Assembly (NCBI GenBank): GCA_002437415.1
Contig: DJPL01000063.1
Span: 1-25,582 of the forward strand
DNA length: 25,582 nt
Direction: 5' to 3'
DNA from: Ruminococcaceae bacterium UBA6413
GTDB lineage: Bacteria; Bacillota; Clostridia; Oscillospirales; Ruminococcaceae
A program made the position numbers and the translations under genes. The notes beneath the pieces are model-generated. The model ran no database searches. It was not told the origin of the DNA and saw only the letters and a program-made list of their open reading frames with translations. Shown piece after piece: positions 14,369 to 21,895 of the stretch. Each line of letters opens with the position of its first letter. The stretch's first letter is position 1.

Positions 14369-14397
14369 TTGCATTATATCCGTAAAAGTGGTATAAT
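14369..14397 (+). promoter_or_regulatory. Promoter of the PHP-malic enzyme-ruvX gene run
   Basis: TTGCAT (14369-14374), 17-bp spacer, TATAAT (14392-14397). It places transcription start near 14404, which excludes the upstream in-frame ATG at 14404 as the translation start of the next gene. Confidence 0.8.
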
Positions 14398-14466
14398 TAT
14401 ATTATGTATTGTGCGGTTTTCACTGCATCGTTATCCGGCAGAACAACAAGAAAGAAGGGTATTGAT

Positions 14467-15312
14467 ATGAAGGCTGATTTACATTGTCACACAACAATGT
14501 CCGACGGCTCACTGGGTCTTGAAGAAACCATTGCACAGGCAAAGCGCTACGGTATCGATTATTTTGCGATAACCGACCACGACACGCTTTCGTCTTCATC
14601 AAGAGCGGTTGTACTCGGTGAACGTTACGGTGTCAACGTTATCCCTGCGGTCGAGTTTTCTACATACGACAGCAAGCACGGAACAAAGGCGCACATAATC
14701 TGTTATAATCCCGAAAAGCCCAACAGGCTTGAAGGCTTATGTCTGCGCACTTGTGAACTGCGTAAGAAGCGCGGCAAACAGATGGCTATGAAAGTACTTG
14801 AGAAGTACCCCATAACGCTTGAAAGCATACTGCGTTACGCCACAGGCAGTAAAGTGATATTCAAGTGTCATATTATGCACGCCCTTATGGACTACGGTTA
14901 CACGACAGATCTTTACGGCAAGGTGTATGAGGAGCTGTTCAATCCTGTAACGGGACTTTGTGCAGAAGAAGTAAGCACCGATATGCAGGATTATCCGGAG
15001 GTGCATTTTGTACTTGAGCTTATACATTCGGCGGGCGGTATCGCAGTACTTGCCCACCCCGCGGTATTTGATAATTTCGAGTTGCTTGAAGAGCTCGCCG
15101 CCGCAGGTAAGATAGACGGTGCGGAGGTATGGCATCAGAGCGCAAGCGAAGAACAGCGCGAAAGACTGCTCAAAATAGCCGAGAAATATAATCTCATCAC
15201 GACGGGCGGCTCGGATTTCCACGGATTTTATAACCACTATCCGATAGCTATTGGTACAAATTACACGCCGGATGCATCGCTTCAGCGGATACTGAAGAAG
15301 AAAATCAAATAA
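14467..15312 (+). CDS. PHP domain phosphoesterase
   Basis: 281 aa from the ATG at 14467; GAAGGG sits about 8 nt upstream, and the longer frame would start at the transcription start site itself. The metal-binding motifs of the PHP family are all visible: D-L-H-C-H-T (His6, His8), I-T-D-H-D-T near residue 39, A-V-E-F-S, V-L-A-H-P-A and G-S-D-F-H-G near the C-terminus. Related proteins are 5'-3' oligonucleotide/3',5'-nucleoside bisphosphate phosphatases of the YciV/TrpH type or histidinol-phosphatase-like; the compact length with an inserted helical region (about 85-150) favours the YciV/TrpH group. Exact substrate not determinable. Followed by the malic enzyme gene after 24 nt. Confidence 0.85.
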   Translation: MKADLHCHTTMSDGSLGLEETIAQAKRYGIDYFAITDHDTLSSSSRAVVLGERYGVNVIPAVEFSTYDSKHGTKAHIICYNPEKPNRLEGLCLRTCELRKKRGKQMAMKVLEKYPITLESILRYATGSKVIFKCHIMHALMDYGYTTDLYGKVYEELFNPVTGLCAEEVSTDMQDYPEVHFVLELIHSAGGIAVLAHPAVFDNFELLEELAAAGKIDGAEVWHQSASEEQRERLLKIAEKYNLITTGGSDFHGFYNHYPIAIGTNYTPDASLQRILKKKIK

Positions 15313-15336
15313 TCGGCAAAAGGAAGGAAAAGAAAA

Positions 15337-16497
15337 ATGGCAACTGATATCAAACAGCAGGCACTGGAAAAGCACTATGAGTGGCAGGGAAAGATCGAGG
15401 TTATCTCAAGAGCTCCCGTAAATACAAGAGAGGATCTTTCTCTTTGCTATACTCCCGGTGTTGCCCAGGCCTGTCTTGAAATAGAAAAAGATCCTTCGCT
15501 GTCATATAAGTTGACACGCCGCAAGAATTTAGTCGCAGTTATCACAGACGGTACTGCGGTACTGGGACTCGGCGATATAGGCGGACTTGCAGGTATGCCC
15601 GTTATGGAGGGTAAATGCTGCCTGTTCAAAGAGTTTGCGGGCGTTGACGCATTCCCCATCTGCATAAAGTCAAAGGACGTAGACGAGATAGTAAGAACTA
15701 TCGAGCTTATCTCCGACAGCTTTGGCGGAATAAACATAGAGGATATCTCAGCGCCGAGATGCTTTGAGATCGAACGCAGACTGAAAGAAAAGCTTGATAT
15801 CCCTGTATTCCATGATGACCAGCACGGAACTGCCGTTGTGGTAGGTGCGGCACTTATCAATGCCGTTCGCTGTGCGGGAAAGCAGATGAAGGACATCACC
15901 GTTGTAATCAACGGCGCAGGTGCGGCAGGTATCGCAATAGGCACGTTCTTACTCAATATGGGTATCGGTAATCTTATTATGGTTGACATAAACGGTATCA
16001 TCAATAAGGACGACAAGTACGAAAATCCCGCTCATGCAGAGATCGCAACAAAGACAAACAACAATAACATAAAGGGCGGACTTGCCGAGGCTATGAAGGG
16101 TGCAGATGTATTCATCGGCGTATCAAAGCCCGGTCTTGTAAGCGAGGATATGGTAAAGTCGATGGCGGAAAAGTCCATAGTATTTGCTATGGCAAATCCA
16201 GAGCCTGAAATTATGCCCGACAAGGCGCTTGCCGCAGGTGCGTATATCGTAGGAACAGGAAGAAGCGACTTCCCCAACCAGATAAACAACGTACTTGTAT
16301 TCCCCGGAATATTCAAGGGTGCTTTACAGTGCGGAGCAAAAGCGATAACGGAAGAGATGAAGAAGGCCGCCGCTTATGCGATAGCGGATATAGTAACTCC
16401 CGACAAGCTGTCGAGAGAATATATAATCCCCAGTCCGCTTGACAAGTCGGTTGCCGAGGCGGTAGCAACAGCAGTCACAAAGGCGGCACAGCAGTAA
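15337..16497 (+). CDS. NAD(P)-dependent malic enzyme
   Basis: 386 aa, the short bacterial form without the C-terminal phosphotransacetylase extension. The pattern C-Y-T-P-G-V-A contains the catalytic tyrosine, I-T-D-G-T-A-V-L-G-L-G-D-I-G-G is the substrate-side loop, H-D-D-Q-H-G-T-A the metal-binding segment, and I-N-G-A-G-A-A-G-I-A the Rossmann dinucleotide site. The enzyme oxidatively decarboxylates malate to pyruvate and CO2, making NAD(P)H. The cofactor cannot be settled by eye. RBS AAGGAAGG upstream of the ATG at 15337. Co-transcription with the PHP gene upstream is likely. Confidence 0.95.
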   Translation: MATDIKQQALEKHYEWQGKIEVISRAPVNTREDLSLCYTPGVAQACLEIEKDPSLSYKLTRRKNLVAVITDGTAVLGLGDIGGLAGMPVMEGKCCLFKEFAGVDAFPICIKSKDVDEIVRTIELISDSFGGINIEDISAPRCFEIERRLKEKLDIPVFHDDQHGTAVVVGAALINAVRCAGKQMKDITVVINGAGAAGIAIGTFLLNMGIGNLIMVDINGIINKDDKYENPAHAEIATKTNNNNIKGGLAEAMKGADVFIGVSKPGLVSEDMVKSMAEKSIVFAMANPEPEIMPDKALAAGAYIVGTGRSDFPNQINNVLVFPGIFKGALQCGAKAITEEMKKAAAYAIADIVTPDKLSREYIIPSPLDKSVAEAVATAVTKAAQQ

Positions 16498-16541
16498 GAT
16501 AAACGGCATAGCAATTTGACAATTTGAAAGGAAGACGAAAA

Positions 16542-16793
16542 ATGACATTTGAATATACACCCAAGGGAGTATGCTCCCGTAAAATGATAATAGACGTTGA
16601 GGACGGCAAGGTAGAGAGCCTACAGGTAATAGGCGGTTGCAACGGCAATCTTCAGGGCATAGCGCACCTTGTAAAGGGAATGCCCGTTGACGAGGTCATT
16701 GAGCGCCTTGACGGCATAAAGTGCGGCTCAAAGAGCAGCTCATGTCCCGCTCAGCTTGCCGAAGCACTGAAAGAATACACGGCAAACAGCTGA
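16542..16793 (+). CDS. TIGR03905-type TSCPD domain protein
   Basis: 83 aa from the ATG at 16542, with AAAGGAAG 8-9 nt upstream; a TTG six codons earlier overlaps this ribosome binding site and is rejected. The small domain has the pattern FEYTPKGVCSRKM, V-I-G-G-C-N-G-N-L and C-G-S-K-S-S-S-C-P-A-Q. This is the TSCPD fold also found at the C-terminus of class II ribonucleotide reductases, here as a stand-alone protein common in Clostridia. The three conserved cysteines (in GVC, GGC and SCP) suggest metal binding or redox chemistry; no function is established that I know of. Confidence 0.88.
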   Translation: MTFEYTPKGVCSRKMIIDVEDGKVESLQVIGGCNGNLQGIAHLVKGMPVDEVIERLDGIKCGSKSSSCPAQLAEALKEYTANS

Positions 16794-16827
16794 ACGGCAG
16801 TTATGATTTTACAGGGAGGTGAAACGA

Positions 16828-17355
16828 GTGGCAGAATACTGGGACGTATATGATAAGAACAGAAAACGTACCGGAAAGCTTCATAAAAGAGGTATCCGTA
16901 TGCAGCCGGGCGAATACAACATTGTCTGTGAGGCGTGGATAGTAAGCGGTAACAAGCTGCTCGTAACACAGCGCTGTAAGTACAAGAATTTCGGCGGTCT
17001 GTGGGAATGCACAGGCGGTGCGGTCAAGGCGGGCGAATCAAGCATTGATTGCATAAAGCGCGAGATAAAGGAAGAGATCGGCATAGATGTTACCGATGAT
17101 GAGCTGACTTTCAAGGGCACTAAGCACGGTGCGGCTTTCTTTATTGATTGCTATGAGCTCCACAGGGATCTGACGCTCGATGATCTGACGCTTCAGAAAG
17201 AGGAGGTATCGGGCGCAAAGTTCGTTACTCTTGCCGAGTTTGAGAAAATGCAGAAAGAGAAAAAGCTTATCCCGGGGCTTTTTGATTTTATGACAGAGCT
17301 TGAATTCAGCTTTGTTACAGGGAAAACTACTTATCCGAAAGGAAACAAAAAATAA
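16828..17355 (+). CDS. Nudix hydrolase
   Basis: 175 aa from the GTG at 16828, which lies 8 nt after GGGAGG; the in-frame GTG at 16819 overlaps that Shine-Dalgarno and cannot be the start. A perfect Nudix box (G-x5-E-x7-R-E-U-x-E-E-x-G-U) spans residues 64-86, with Glu79, Glu82 and Glu83 as metal ligands. The N-terminal E-Y-W-D-V-Y-D-K-N and H-K-R-G resemble the IPP-isomerase-like/YfcD branch, so the substrate may be a nucleoside or prenyl diphosphate; this is not settled. The stop overlaps the ruvX start (TAATG), showing translational coupling. Confidence 0.92.
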   Translation: MAEYWDVYDKNRKRTGKLHKRGIRMQPGEYNIVCEAWIVSGNKLLVTQRCKYKNFGGLWECTGGAVKAGESSIDCIKREIKEEIGIDVTDDELTFKGTKHGAAFFIDCYELHRDLTLDDLTLQKEEVSGAKFVTLAEFEKMQKEKKLIPGLFDFMTELEFSFVTGKTTYPKGNKK

Positions 17356-17804
17356 TGAAAATAATGGCTGTTGATTACGGCGATGCGCACACAGGACTTG
17401 CCTGCTGTGACAGAACACAGACGCTTGCATCACCGCTGGGCGTTATAGATGAAAGAAACTTTCAGACGTGTGTTGAAAAGGTAGCCGCCGCCGCTGTCGA
17501 ATATGAGGTCGGCGAGGTCGTAGTCGGAAACCCGATAAATATGAACGGAACATACGGACCGAGAAGCGAGAAGTGCAGAATGTTTGCCGATATGCTTCAG
17601 AACTTCCTTGAGATACCTGTTGTAATGTGGGACGAGCGTTCAACCACAGTCACGGCGCACAATATGATGAATGACGTAAACAAGCGCGGCAAGGAGCGCA
17701 AAAAGGTAATTGACGCGGTCGCCGCCGCAGTTATTCTTCAGAATTACCTTGACTATAAGGCTAATCTGCTTGCAAGGGAAAAGGCTAAGCAGGAAGAGAA
17801 GTAA
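17355..17804 (+). CDS. ruvX: RuvX/YqgF family Holliday junction resolvase-like nuclease
   Basis: 149 aa, standard length. RNase H-like fold with the catalytic Asp7 in M-A-V-D-Y-G-D, then V-V-G-N-P-I-N-M-N-G, the W-D-E-R-S-T-T motif (family signature) and the C-terminal K-K-V-I-D-A-V-A-A-A acidic helix. YqgF-type enzymes act in pre-16S rRNA 5' end processing and have been linked to Holliday junction resolution. It overlaps the Nudix gene by one base and is followed by a hairpin that probably ends this operon. Confidence 0.95.
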   Translation: MKIMAVDYGDAHTGLACCDRTQTLASPLGVIDERNFQTCVEKVAAAAVEYEVGEVVVGNPINMNGTYGPRSEKCRMFADMLQNFLEIPVVMWDERSTTVTAHNMMNDVNKRGKERKKVIDAVAAAVILQNYLDYKANLLAREKAKQEEK

Positions 17805-17815
17805 TGAGGGAATAG

Positions 17816-17850
17816 ACCGATTGATAGTCCTATATCAGTCGGTTTCTTTT
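17816..17850 (+). terminator. Terminator-like hairpin between ruvX and the unknown gene
   Basis: An 11-bp stem with one G-U pair (17816-17826 with 17833-17843), 6-nt loop and TTTCTTTT. It ends only 14 nt before the next start codon, leaving no room for a separate promoter between them. Confidence 0.8.
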
Positions 17851-17864
17851 ATATGAGGTAAAAT

Positions 17865-18656
17865 ATGAATATCGCAGATATAACAAAAGAGGATTTTGAA
17901 AGCGAAATAAGCGAGGTAAAAGCGTTTGTAAATTCGCAAAAAGACAATTTCCCCGACATACTGAAAAACGCTTTGAAAAGTGCGGTAAGATACGAATATA
18001 CTACCGTGGAGTGCAATGGTACAGGAGGTTGGTATAATCCCGATTATTATCTGTTCCTCGCTGTCGGTGGTTATCATAGAGGAAAAATTAAAAACTGTAA
18101 GAACAAGCCTCAGAAATACGGCTATGAATATGGTTTTGATGAAAACGGTCGTCTGATTTACGACTACAGGTGTGGCAGTAACAACTACGGAATATATTTT
18201 TATAACAGTGAAGATGTGTACAGGGTAGGTTGCTTTTACCGGAATGATGATCAGCATATTTGTTTGATAGATACGTTTACAAAATACCGTTTTGACGGCG
18301 GAAAAGCAAAGGAATGTACATATTTCGATATATTGCCCGGCATTGGAATATCGTCGGTGGAAAAGGATTGTTACTTTTATCAGGACGATAAAGTTGCTTT
18401 CAGGAGATATGTATATTTTAATAACAGCGATGACGAATTTATATCAAAGAGTACGCAATGGATAAATGAAACAGGATTGCGTGATATGCTTGATATGCCT
18501 GATATGCCTGATATTCGTGATATTTATTGGGAAGACTATGTTTTTTCATTGGACGAAAACGGCGTTTTTACGCATTATACCGCACAGGATTGCAGAACAT
18601 ATGATGTGTTGTATAGCGGGTTTACGCTGAATGATGCTTCTTATTTTCCTTTATAA
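17865..18656 (+). CDS. Unrecognised Tyr/Asp-rich protein
   Basis: 263 aa. I do not recognise the family. The ATG at 17865 has GAGG at a good distance. There is no signal peptide and no membrane segment, so it is probably cytoplasmic. It is rich in Tyr, Asp, Asn and Phe, and shows two similar strands of the form F-D-E-N-G-R-L-I and L-D-E-N-G-V-F-T, suggesting a beta-rich repeated fold. Residues 207-220 form a short [D-(M/I)-x] tripeptide repeat encoded by a 9-nt tandem repeat. Composition is visibly AT-richer than ruvX, hinting at recent acquisition. Solitary proteins of this make-up in Firmicutes are often immunity-type or toxin-associated, but no toxin gene is nearby, so that is speculation. 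Confidence 0.75.
   Translation: MNIADITKEDFESEISEVKAFVNSQKDNFPDILKNALKSAVRYEYTTVECNGTGGWYNPDYYLFLAVGGYHRGKIKNCKNKPQKYGYEYGFDENGRLIYDYRCGSNNYGIYFYNSEDVYRVGCFYRNDDQHICLIDTFTKYRFDGGKAKECTYFDILPGIGISSVEKDCYFYQDDKVAFRRYVYFNNSDDEFISKSTQWINETGLRDMLDMPDMPDIRDIYWEDYVFSLDENGVFTHYTAQDCRTYDVLYSGFTLNDASYFPL
18483..18524 (+). repeat. 9-nt tandem repeat (GATATGCCT-like) inside the unknown gene
   Basis: Units GATATGCTT, GATATGCCT, GATATGCCT, GATATTCGT and a partial GATATT. The unit is a multiple of three, so gain or loss keeps the frame and would only lengthen or shorten the D-M-P stretch. Confidence 0.85.
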
Positions 18657-18662
18657 TAAAAC

Positions 18663-18695
18663 CCGGTGCAGGCAATGTGGCTTGCACCGGTTTTT
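18663..18695. terminator. Bidirectional terminator between converging genes
   Basis: An 11-bp stem with one G-U pair (18663-18673 with 18680-18690), 6-nt loop, TTTTT on the plus side and GTTTTATTAT on the minus side. It can end both the unknown plus-strand gene and the GH3 gene. Confidence 0.9.
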
Positions 18696-18709
18696 CGTAT
18701 TCTGTTAAA

Positions 18710-20968
18710 TTACATCTGCGCCTTAAATCCGCCGAAGTCCTTATTCAGCATATCGACTGCCTTCTGTAAAAGCTCATCGCTGATACCGCCGAATGAGCGT
18801 ATCTGGCGGAGCGGCATACTGCCTATCATACTGCGTACAGCCTCAGGCTCAAAGTGCTCACCGCCGAGCAGTCCCTTTGCAACCTTTGTGAAGAGCAGAT
18901 CAAGAGTAGCCTTGCCCTCAGCGTAGTCCATAAACTCGCCGAATACCGTGTTTTCCGTTGCAACAAACGGAAGCTTAACCGCTGTTTTGTGTGTGACCTC
19001 AGCCGTAAGCCTTATGTCGCGTGAGGAGCTTGCTATCATTATATCGTACTTGCCGTTGGGTGCGTACCAGTCACCGAGTTCTGTATGGTAGTAGCTGAAC
19101 GCTCTCTTGTCAAGCTTGAATGTGACTGTCTTGCTTTCACCGGGCTGAAGCTCGACCTTTGTAAAGTCCTTAAGTTCCTTTTCGGGGCGAACGGCAAAAC
19201 CCGATTTGTCGGCAACGTAAAGCTGTACTATTTCCTTACCTGCGCAGTTGCCTGTATTCGTGATAATCGCGCTTACCGTGAGGATATCGTCATCGCCCAC
19301 TGTTGTGTCGGAGAGCTTTATATCCGAATATTCAAAGGTCGTGTATGACAAACCGTGACCGAACGGATAGCGTACTGTCATTTCCTTCTTATCATAGTAT
19401 CTGTAGCCTACGAATACGCCCTCGTTGTACTCTGCGTGGCGGTCGCCGGGGAATGTGAGATAGCAGGGGGTGTCTGAAAGCTTCATCGGGATAGTTTCCG
19501 CAAGCTTTCCGCAGGGGTTAGCCTTGCCGAAGAGAATGTCCGCCGTTGCTTCACCTGTAGCCTCGCCGCTGAGGTAAACCTCGAGGATCGCGCTTACCTT
19601 GTCATTCCACGGCATTTCAACGGGAGAGCCGTTGTGGAGAACTACTATAACGTTTTCCTGCACCTTGCAGATCTCGTCTATAAGCTCGTTCTGGCAGTCG
19701 GGCATACGCATATGTGTTCTGTCATATCCCTCAGACTCAAAGCTGTCGGGAAGTCCCGCGAATATTACCGCTACATCACTGTCTGCGGCAAGCTGTACAG
19801 CCTCTTCAAGGAGTGCGGGGTTAGTGTCGTTTGCTTCGCGCTCATAGCCCTCTGCGTAAGAGATCTCGGAGTATTTTGCGGCGCTTTCAAGCGCGTTTGA
19901 GATGTTCTTTGTGTTGATGTGGGAACTTCCGCCGCCCTGTATCCTCGGGTTCTTGGCGAAAGCGCCGATGAACGCTATCTTAGCTCCGCCGGACGGTAAA
20001 GGAAGAGCACCGTCATTTTTAAGAAGCACCACACATTCTTTGGCAATTTCTGCCGCCTTTTTGTGGTCTGTACCACGGTCAAATGTATGCGCGCCACCCT
20101 TGACATCACGGTAGCGGTATACCTGTTCGAGTATACGCTTTACGGCAGTATCGAGTATCTTTTCGTCAAGTGTGCCGTTCTTCACGGCTTCAACGATCTT
20201 TGCGTCATTCAGTCCGTTACTTGACGGCATTTCTAGGTCAAGTCCTGCGGCAAGACCTTTTACACGGTCGTTTACTGCGCCCCAGTCGGACACTACATAA
20301 CCCTTGAAGCCCCATTCATCACGCAGAACCTTGTTCAGAAGATAGTCGTTTTCTGATGCGTATACGTCGTTTACAAGGTTGTATGAGCACATCACAGTCC
20401 AAGGCTGAGCCTTTTTGACCGCTGTTTCAAAAGCGGGAAAGTAGATTTCGCGCAGTGTACGCTCGTCCATATCAGATGAGCAGGTGATGCGGCGCGTTTC
20501 CTGACTGTTTGCGGCGAAGTGCTTTATGGAAGTGCCGACATTCTTGCTCTGAACTCCGCTTATATATGCGGCGGAAAGCTCACCCGCAAGGTAAGGGTCT
20601 TCCGAAATATATTCAAAGTTTCTGCCGCACAGCGGTGAACGCTTTATGTTTACGGCCGGTCCGAGCAGTACAGATACATCTTCGGCGCGGCACTCCTCGC
20701 CGAGTGTTTCGCCCATCGACTGCATAAGCTCGCGGTCAAAGCTGCACGCCGTAGCACAGGCGGCGGGGAAGCAGACAGCCTCTATACTCTGATTTGGGTC
20801 AACTGTATTAAGATCCTGCTTGCGCAGTCCGTGAGGTCCGTCGCTTACCATAACATCGGGAATGCCTAAACGGTCGACCTTTTTGGTGTGCCAGAAGTCG
20901 GCGCCCGAGCAAAGTCCTGCTTTTTCTTCAAGCGTCATTTCAGAAATAAGTTTATCAATATCGTGCAT
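18710..20968 (-). CDS. Glycoside hydrolase family 3 beta-glucosidase-type enzyme
   Basis: 752 aa. Domains in order: GH3 N-terminal barrel (about 1-280) with KHFAANSQE and nucleophile Asp228 in V-V-S-D-W-G; GH3 C-terminal domain (about 310-530) with E-S-E-G-Y-D-R, where Glu413 is the likely acid/base; and a fibronectin type III-like domain (about 570-650) with the G-K-E-I-V-Q-L-Y-V motif. There is no signal peptide, so it acts inside the cell, presumably on imported beta-linked gluco-oligosaccharides. Precise specificity cannot be read by eye. AGGAAGG precedes the ATG at 20968, with a promoter of its own at 21014-21042. Confidence 0.95.
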   Translation of the reverse strand: MHDIDKLISEMTLEEKAGLCSGADFWHTKKVDRLGIPDVMVSDGPHGLRKQDLNTVDPNQSIEAVCFPAACATACSFDRELMQSMGETLGEECRAEDVSVLLGPAVNIKRSPLCGRNFEYISEDPYLAGELSAAYISGVQSKNVGTSIKHFAANSQETRRITCSSDMDERTLREIYFPAFETAVKKAQPWTVMCSYNLVNDVYASENDYLLNKVLRDEWGFKGYVVSDWGAVNDRVKGLAAGLDLEMPSSNGLNDAKIVEAVKNGTLDEKILDTAVKRILEQVYRYRDVKGGAHTFDRGTDHKKAAEIAKECVVLLKNDGALPLPSGGAKIAFIGAFAKNPRIQGGGSSHINTKNISNALESAAKYSEISYAEGYEREANDTNPALLEEAVQLAADSDVAVIFAGLPDSFESEGYDRTHMRMPDCQNELIDEICKVQENVIVVLHNGSPVEMPWNDKVSAILEVYLSGEATGEATADILFGKANPCGKLAETIPMKLSDTPCYLTFPGDRHAEYNEGVFVGYRYYDKKEMTVRYPFGHGLSYTTFEYSDIKLSDTTVGDDDILTVSAIITNTGNCAGKEIVQLYVADKSGFAVRPEKELKDFTKVELQPGESKTVTFKLDKRAFSYYHTELGDWYAPNGKYDIMIASSSRDIRLTAEVTHKTAVKLPFVATENTVFGEFMDYAEGKATLDLLFTKVAKGLLGGEHFEPEAVRSMIGSMPLRQIRSFGGISDELLQKAVDMLNKDFGGFKAQM

Positions 20969-21013
20969 ATTGTTATTCCTTCCTGTGTGAAATTTGGTTA
21001 TTTTGATGACTCA

Positions 21014-21042
21014 ATTATAACATTTGTGCCCGAAAATGTCTA
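21014..21042 (-). promoter_or_regulatory. Promoter of the GH3 gene
   Basis: Minus strand: TAGACA (21042-21037), 17-bp spacer, TATAAT (21019-21014). An 8-bp palindrome TCTATAGA (21039-21046) overlaps the -35. Confidence 0.75.
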
Positions 21043-21057
21043 TAGATAAATCCGAAA

Positions 21058-21086
21058 TTTTCATATAAATTCTACATAGGTATAAT
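21058..21086 (+). promoter_or_regulatory. Probable promoter of the DUF4358 gene
   Basis: TATAAT (21081-21086) is clear; the -35 at 17-bp spacing is a weak TTTTCA (21058-21063), which suggests an activator or an extended element. Confidence 0.55.
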
Positions 21087-21146
21087 GTCGATTTCACACG
21101 GTAATAATATCATCTGTAAGTAAAATCCGTAAAAGGAGTGTTTATT

Positions 21147-21785
21147 ATGAACAGAAAAATGAAGAAGTATAAATATATAATATCGGTTGTAGCGGCGGCT
21201 ACAGCTATAGCGGCAGTGTTCTCGGCCTGTACGGCAAACGGCGGTGAAAGCGGCGTTTCTTCTGCCGCTCCCGGACTTTCAACATCATTATCCGAAAGTG
21301 CGGAAAGTTCATCGGGAAATGTAACCGATACCGACAAGAACAACGATAAATCCGCTCAGGGACTGAGAGATACGATAGCTAAGGCATATGGCGACAACTA
21401 TCTGCCCGATCAGACTATGGAAGCTGATATGCTTGAAAGTGAATTCGGGCTGAAAAAGGATATGTACGATGAGGTTGTAGCGGAAGCTCCTGTTATCGGA
21501 TTTCACCCTGATAGACTGGTTATAGTAAAGCCTGCAAAGGGCAAGGAAGCCGATGTAAAGCGCGCCCTTGAAGATACGCTTCTTGTGATGAAAGAACAGC
21601 AGACGCAGTACCCTGTAAATGTTGCAAAGGTAAATGCAGGTAAGGTGCTTGAAAAAGACGGCTACTACTGCTTTATGATACTGGGCGATACCGATGACAC
21701 AAGCGAGAATGACGATGACGCGGCTAAGTTTGCGGAAGAGCAGGTCAATATCGGCGTCAAGGCGTTTAACGATTATTTCGCGTAA
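21147..21785 (+). CDS. DUF4358 domain lipoprotein
   Basis: 212 aa from the ATG at 21147, 9 nt after AAAGGAG. Residues 1-28 make a basic start, hydrophobic core and lipobox V-F-S-A-C, so Cys28 should be lipidated and the protein anchored outside the membrane. A Ser/Ala/Gly-rich linker (about 29-70) leads to the DUF4358 domain (about 75-205), recognised by the pattern D-M-L-E-S-E-F-G-L, then V-I-V-K-P-A-K-G-K-E-A-D-V-K-R-A-L-E. Function is unknown. Its divergence from the GH3 gene may reflect shared control but not necessarily shared function. Confidence 0.85.
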   Translation: MNRKMKKYKYIISVVAAATAIAAVFSACTANGGESGVSSAAPGLSTSLSESAESSSGNVTDTDKNNDKSAQGLRDTIAKAYGDNYLPDQTMEADMLESEFGLKKDMYDEVVAEAPVIGFHPDRLVIVKPAKGKEADVKRALEDTLLVMKEQQTQYPVNVAKVNAGKVLEKDGYYCFMILGDTDDTSENDDDAAKFAEEQVNIGVKAFNDYFA

Positions 21786-21830
21786 AATCCTTAAGTTATA
21801 TCAAAAATTATTTTAAGAAGCCAATTTGCA

Positions 21831-21859
21831 TTGATTTTTCTATACAAATATGTTATAAT
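21831..21859 (+). promoter_or_regulatory. Promoter of the dGTPase-like gene
   Basis: TTGATT (21831-21836), 17-bp spacer, TATAAT (21854-21859). Arms GTTATA/TATAAC (21852-21857 and 21862-21867) with a 4-bp centre overlap the -10, so a repressor site is possible. Confidence 0.75.
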
Positions 21860-21895
21860 TATATAACAAATTTACAGTGCAGAAAGGACGATAGT

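Larger units (their letters stand above)
20985..21099. promoter_or_regulatory. Paired 9-bp motif ATTTCACAC in the two divergent leaders
   Basis: GTGTGAAAT at 20985-20993 and its perfect inverse ATTTCACAC at 21091-21099. Read along each transcript the motif is the same. One copy lies in the GH3 leader, the other at the predicted start site of the DUF4358 transcript. Confidence 0.4.

Noticed and set aside
14737..15375. 212-codon open frame antisense to the PHP gene
   Set aside because: Shadow of a strongly supported gene whose metal motifs are all intact.
15447..16016. 189-codon open frame antisense to the malic enzyme
   Set aside because: Serine/isoleucine-biased shadow of a conserved gene with no RBS support.
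18483..18524. CRISPR-like repeat
   Set aside because: The unit is 9 nt without spacers and lies in a coding frame.
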